Positions 60,257 to 64,000 of a stretch of 64,000 nucleotides of DNA are shown here, piece by piece. The stretch spans positions 1,054,001-1,118,000 of the forward strand of contig NZ_CP006269.1 in NCBI RefSeq assembly GCF_000737535.1. The letters are read 5' to 3'. Below the pieces are notes generated by a model. That model ran no database searches and was not told the origin of the DNA. It saw nothing but the letters and a program-made list of their open reading frames with translations. The stretch's first letter is position 1; every line of letters starts with the position of its first letter. This stretch comes from Synechococcus sp. KORDI-100 (GTDB taxonomy: Bacteria > Cyanobacteriota > Cyanobacteriia > PCC-6307 > Cyanobiaceae). The position numbers and the translations under genes were made by a program.

Positions 60257-61543
60257 CTAGGCCAGCAGCCTGGCAGCCAGGGGTGCCGCGGCGGCCAGCA
60301 GGGGATTGGTGGTGTCGTGCCCACCACTGAGCAGACGGGCGACATCCATCTCCGGAGAGGCGTGCTGGGTGGGAACCAGCTCCTCCAACAGTTCCATGCT
60401 GGCCATGCCGCCACCTTCCAAACGCATGCAGCCACCGGATTCGGCGCAAAGAATCACGCAGACCCCTTTGGCATTGTCCGGCTGGCTGACGAGACGCAGG
60501 CCGACCATCTGTCCTGCATGGACACTGGGCTGGCCCATGGGCACGGACATCAGATGGAAGTTCACCTCAACCCCGTCGCCGCGTCTGAAGCGGGAAGCGA
60601 TGCCGTCCTCCGTGGCTTCGGTGTGCTCCAGCTGCCAGCCCAGTCGATCGGCAACCCAGCCTGCCAGCAGGAGCCCCTGGGCTGGATGGTGGCCTTCGAC
60701 ATCGATGTCGAACTGCACGATATGGCTGAGGGCATCACGACGATGGGGAGGGTCAAAGACCATCGCCAGCGTCTCGTGCCAGCTGCGCAGTCGCAGCCAG
60801 TTCAGATCGTTGACAGCCTGTCCTGACTCCACTCGATCGCGCAGCAGGTCAAGGCAATGGCGGGGAGTGCCGTTGGCGGTGTCGATGATGAGGCGTCTTG
60901 GAGAGCTGGCCAGCTGCTCCAGGAGCCCTGACGCTTCATCGAGGAAACCGTTCCACCACACCCAGGACGGCATGGATGGCGGAAGCAGAGGTTGAAGGAT
61001 GTTCATCCCGTCCTGGAGCGCGTCATGGCCGCCTCGCAGCACCACAACATCGCCACAGGCTGCGGTGCCGCCACCTTCTTCCGGCAGTGGGCAGTAGGCC
61101 GCCACGAGGGTTTCCAGTGGCTTGCCGTCGTCGATGGTGGGTGCCAGCGTGATTAGACGTCGCGGTTGCAGGGCACTGAGAGCTGGATCGATGTACTGCC
61201 CCCGCAGGTCGTCGCTGGCTTCACTCCCCTCGAACGCGGCGCATGCCCTGATCACAGCGATGTCCAGGGGCGGGGTGCTCAGAGGCAGATCGGCATCGGC
61301 AATGGCCTGCCGGCCTGCCGCGATCAACTGCTTGGACTGCTGCCCAGTGATCGGCCCTTTGAGACGGCCACTTCTCACAAGCTGCTGCTCGGCCCAGGCG
61401 GGTTGCCAGATCAGCAGGCAGAACGTGTTGGCCCCCGTTCCTGTGCTGCCTTGCTGCTCAGGGGACCAAAGCTGCTCGAGGTAGGTGGGAACCTCGGCAG
61501 GGGCGAGTTCCAGAGGGGTCTGAAGGGTGAGCTGGGGGGACAT
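60257..61543 (-). CDS. opcA: Glucose-6-phosphate dehydrogenase assembly/activator protein OpcA
   Basis: 428 residues. TLQTPLELAPAEVPTYLEQL at the N-terminus and the segment LSTPPLDIAVIRACAAFEGS are typical. The C-terminal half contains GVEVNFHLMSVPMGQPSVHA and SGGCMRLEGGGMASMELLEE. In cyanobacteria OpcA activates Zwf under redox control; two or more cysteines are available here (FCLLIWQ, TAACGDVVVL, VILCAESGGCMRL). It follows zwf by 43 bp as expected. Confidence 0.93.
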   Translation of the reverse strand: MSPQLTLQTPLELAPAEVPTYLEQLWSPEQQGSTGTGANTFCLLIWQPAWAEQQLVRSGRLKGPITGQQSKQLIAAGRQAIADADLPLSTPPLDIAVIRACAAFEGSEASDDLRGQYIDPALSALQPRRLITLAPTIDDGKPLETLVAAYCPLPEEGGGTAACGDVVVLRGGHDALQDGMNILQPLLPPSMPSWVWWNGFLDEASGLLEQLASSPRRLIIDTANGTPRHCLDLLRDRVESGQAVNDLNWLRLRSWHETLAMVFDPPHRRDALSHIVQFDIDVEGHHPAQGLLLAGWVADRLGWQLEHTEATEDGIASRFRRGDGVEVNFHLMSVPMGQPSVHAGQMVGLRLVSQPDNAKGVCVILCAESGGCMRLEGGGMASMELLEELVPTQHASPEMDVARLLSGGHDTTNPLLAAAAPLAARLLA

Positions 61544-61586
61544 GGCTGAGGGTGCGGGCGCAGAGTTGGTCGGGTGTCAGGTGATC

Positions 61587-63110
61587 TCAGGGACGGCGCC
61601 AGAGCAGTCCGTCACGGGCCATCAGGGCATCGGCGGCGGCTGGTCCCCAGGTGCGTGATTCATAGGGATAGATCGGCAGCTGCCAGGGGCTGTCTTCAAT
61701 CAGTTCCAGCAGCGGCGTGTAGAGCCGCCAGGCCGCCTCCACTTCGTCACTCCGAGTGAACAGGGTCGGATCGCTGAGCATCGCGTCGGCCAGCAGGCGC
61801 ACATAGCCCTCATCGGAGGGTTCGCCGAAGGATTCGTCGTAGGAGAATTCCATGTCTATCGGGCGACTGCGCATGCCTGACCCCGGAGATTTCACCTCGA
61901 AGCGGAATTCGGCTCCTTCATCGGGCTGAATCCTCAGGATCAGCTGATTGGCCGTTGGCCCACCGGTTGCGGCATCAAAAAGATGCACCGGAGCCTCACG
62001 GAAGGTGAGCACGACTTCGCTGAGACGCTTGGCTAGGCGTTTGCCGGTTCGGACATAGAAGGGAACACCCTGCCAACGCCAGTTATCGATGAACAGTTTC
62101 AGAGCGACGTAAGTCTCCGTCGTGCTGTTGTGATCAACACCCGGTTCCTGGCGGTAACCGGCCAGAGGGGAATTTTGGGTGCCGCCGGGGCCGTACTGAC
62201 CGCGGATGCAGCAATTCCAAGGCTCCAGCTCATCGGCCAGGCGAGCCGCCTGAAGGACCTTGGCTTTTTCATTGCGGATCGCCTCCTGATCGAACCGTCC
62301 CGGAGCTTCCATGGCCGTGATGGCCAGCATCTGGGTGAGGTGGTTCTGCACCATGTCTCTGAGGGCACCCGATGATTCGTAGTAGCCGGCGCGTTCCTCA
62401 ACTCCCACCGTTTCTGCGGCGGTGATCTGGACACTTGAGATGTAATTGCGGTTCCAGATCGGCTCGAAAATCGTGTTGGCGAATCGCAGCACCAGGATGT
62501 TCTGGACTGTTTCCTTGCCGAGGTAGTGGTCGATCCTGAAAATCTGATTTTCCTGGCCGCAGCTCTGAACCACCTGGTTGAGGGCCTGGGCGCTGCCGTA
62601 ATCACGACCGAAGGGTTTCTCAATCACCACCCGGCTTCGCTTGGGATCCTTCAGCAGGCCGGCGTCGGCGAGGGCCCGGCAGCCACTTCCGTAGAACTTT
62701 GGTGACACCGAGAGATAGAAGGTTCGGTTTCCGCGCGTGGCGCACTGCTGGTCGATTGTCTCGAGGCGACCACCCAGGCGAACCACATCCTGCGGCTGCT
62801 GCAGATCTACGGGTTCGTAGAAAAGCTTCGCGGAAAATTGTTCCCAGGCCTTGGGATTCTCCTCAATTTTTGAGGCCAGAGCTTCTGTCATCTTGCCTCT
62901 GAACTCCTCATCACTCCAGGGGCGACGAGCACAGCCGAGCAGGGCGAATTCACTGGGCAGGCGCCGTTGTTTGAACAGTTCAAACAGGGCTGGAACAAGT
63001 TTTCGATGCGTCAGGTCACCGCTTGCTCCAAAGATCACCAGACACTGCGGCGAGATGACGCGTTCCTGACGAAGTCCAACCCGCAACGGATTGGTGATCG
63101 TGGCGGTCAT
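61587..63110 (-). CDS. zwf: Glucose-6-phosphate 1-dehydrogenase
   Basis: 507 residues. NADP-binding loop CLVIFGASGDLTHRKLVPAL and catalytic signature RIDHYLGKETVQNILVLRFA, preceded by RVVIEKPFGRDYGSAQALN. VPFYVRTGKRLAKRLSEVVL is the later conserved block. First step of the oxidative pentose phosphate path, the chief NADPH source at night. Transcribed with opcA, probably from a promoter in 63111-63209. Confidence 0.97.
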   Translation of the reverse strand: MTATITNPLRVGLRQERVISPQCLVIFGASGDLTHRKLVPALFELFKQRRLPSEFALLGCARRPWSDEEFRGKMTEALASKIEENPKAWEQFSAKLFYEPVDLQQPQDVVRLGGRLETIDQQCATRGNRTFYLSVSPKFYGSGCRALADAGLLKDPKRSRVVIEKPFGRDYGSAQALNQVVQSCGQENQIFRIDHYLGKETVQNILVLRFANTIFEPIWNRNYISSVQITAAETVGVEERAGYYESSGALRDMVQNHLTQMLAITAMEAPGRFDQEAIRNEKAKVLQAARLADELEPWNCCIRGQYGPGGTQNSPLAGYRQEPGVDHNSTTETYVALKLFIDNWRWQGVPFYVRTGKRLAKRLSEVVLTFREAPVHLFDAATGGPTANQLILRIQPDEGAEFRFEVKSPGSGMRSRPIDMEFSYDESFGEPSDEGYVRLLADAMLSDPTLFTRSDEVEAAWRLYTPLLELIEDSPWQLPIYPYESRTWGPAAADALMARDGLLWRRP

Positions 63111-63209
63111 GGAGCATCGGCTTCTGCCGTCGGTTTAGGCACGGAAGCGGAAATGCACAGTGCTCCATGACATCCCGCCATGAATTGACGTTTTTTTGTG
63201 TCCAACCCC

Positions 63210-63237
63210 AAAAAAAAGCCCACCCGGGAGGGTGGGC
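63210..63237 (-). terminator. Terminator of petH
   Basis: On the minus strand GCCCACCC, TCCC loop, GGGTGGGC (perfect 8-bp stem) and eight T, 48 bp after the petH stop. Confidence 0.92.
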
Positions 63238-63284
63238 GCATGGACATCGGGCTCATCGTTGATCCCGAGACCGTGTGGCTGGAT

Positions 63285-64000
<716 letters not shown>

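Overview
The window reads as a gene-dense chromosomal segment of a marine unicellular picocyanobacterium of the Synechococcus/Prochlorococcus type. The evidence is the set of cyanobacterial genes (chlI, petG, petH, cytM, crtL, crtE, opcA next to zwf, a CURT1-like thylakoid protein, guaB3, a DUF3370 protein, a cyAbrB regulator, a GH57 enzyme) and the RNA Yfr1 in its characteristic place between guaB3 and trxA. No rRNA, tRNA, CRISPR array or intact transposon was found. All identifications come from reading motifs; no database search was run. Gene starts were often moved downstream of the longest open frame, and many genes appear to use GTG or TTG.

Layout. 1-19.7 kb: cysS (cut by the left edge), a 500-residue protein made of 22 sixteen-residue repeats, polA with an upstream HlyD-type adaptor, ychF, a sulfotransferase-like gene, an MFS transporter, a DUF1400 alpha/beta hydrolase, a peptide-importer permease and binding protein, then a minus-strand run: methyltransferase, 5-formyl-THF cyclo-ligase, small exported protein, sufE, hom. 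19.7-27.4 kb: a gene-poor island, visibly richer in A+T in parts, with small exported proteins, several genes broken by stops or frameshifts, a three-copy 68-bp repeat and one intact cyAbrB regulator. 27.5-34.9 kb: a tightly coupled minus-strand operon cytM-trmJ-serine hydrolase-DUF3370-chlI-ruvC, with petG divergent from it, then trxA-hisH-rsmD. 35-44.8 kb: Yfr1, guaB3, curT, gyrA-crtL, a GH57 enzyme, leuA and a sugar-importer permease.

44.8-48.2 kb: a cluster of small genes (Nif11 domain, MTH1187 thiamine-binding type, SemiSWEET, several unknowns) with a frameshifted rluA-type gene. 48.1-56.8 kb: a PgpH-like HD phosphodiesterase, folD, a 2-oxoglutarate oxygenase-like gene, a ParB-like-fold protein, and the coupled trio crtE-DUF212-RecD-like helicase. 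56.8-64 kb: short tandem repeats, a histidine phosphatase, two coupled small membrane or exported genes, and the minus-strand series petH (cut by the right edge), zwf, opcA, cobB, acylphosphatase.

Working together: zwf and opcA form the oxidative pentose phosphate entry point that supplies NADPH, and petH supplies NADPH photosynthetically. chlI, crtL, crtE, petG, cytM and curT serve pigment synthesis and the thylakoid membrane. sufE, hom, leuA, hisH, folD and the cyclo-ligase are biosynthetic housekeeping. The most unusual parts are the 16-residue repeat protein with its slippage-prone DNA repeat, the 22.9-24.4 kb array in which signal-peptide gene starts recur beside copies of a foreign 3' gene end, and a possible small RNA near 27.55 kb.
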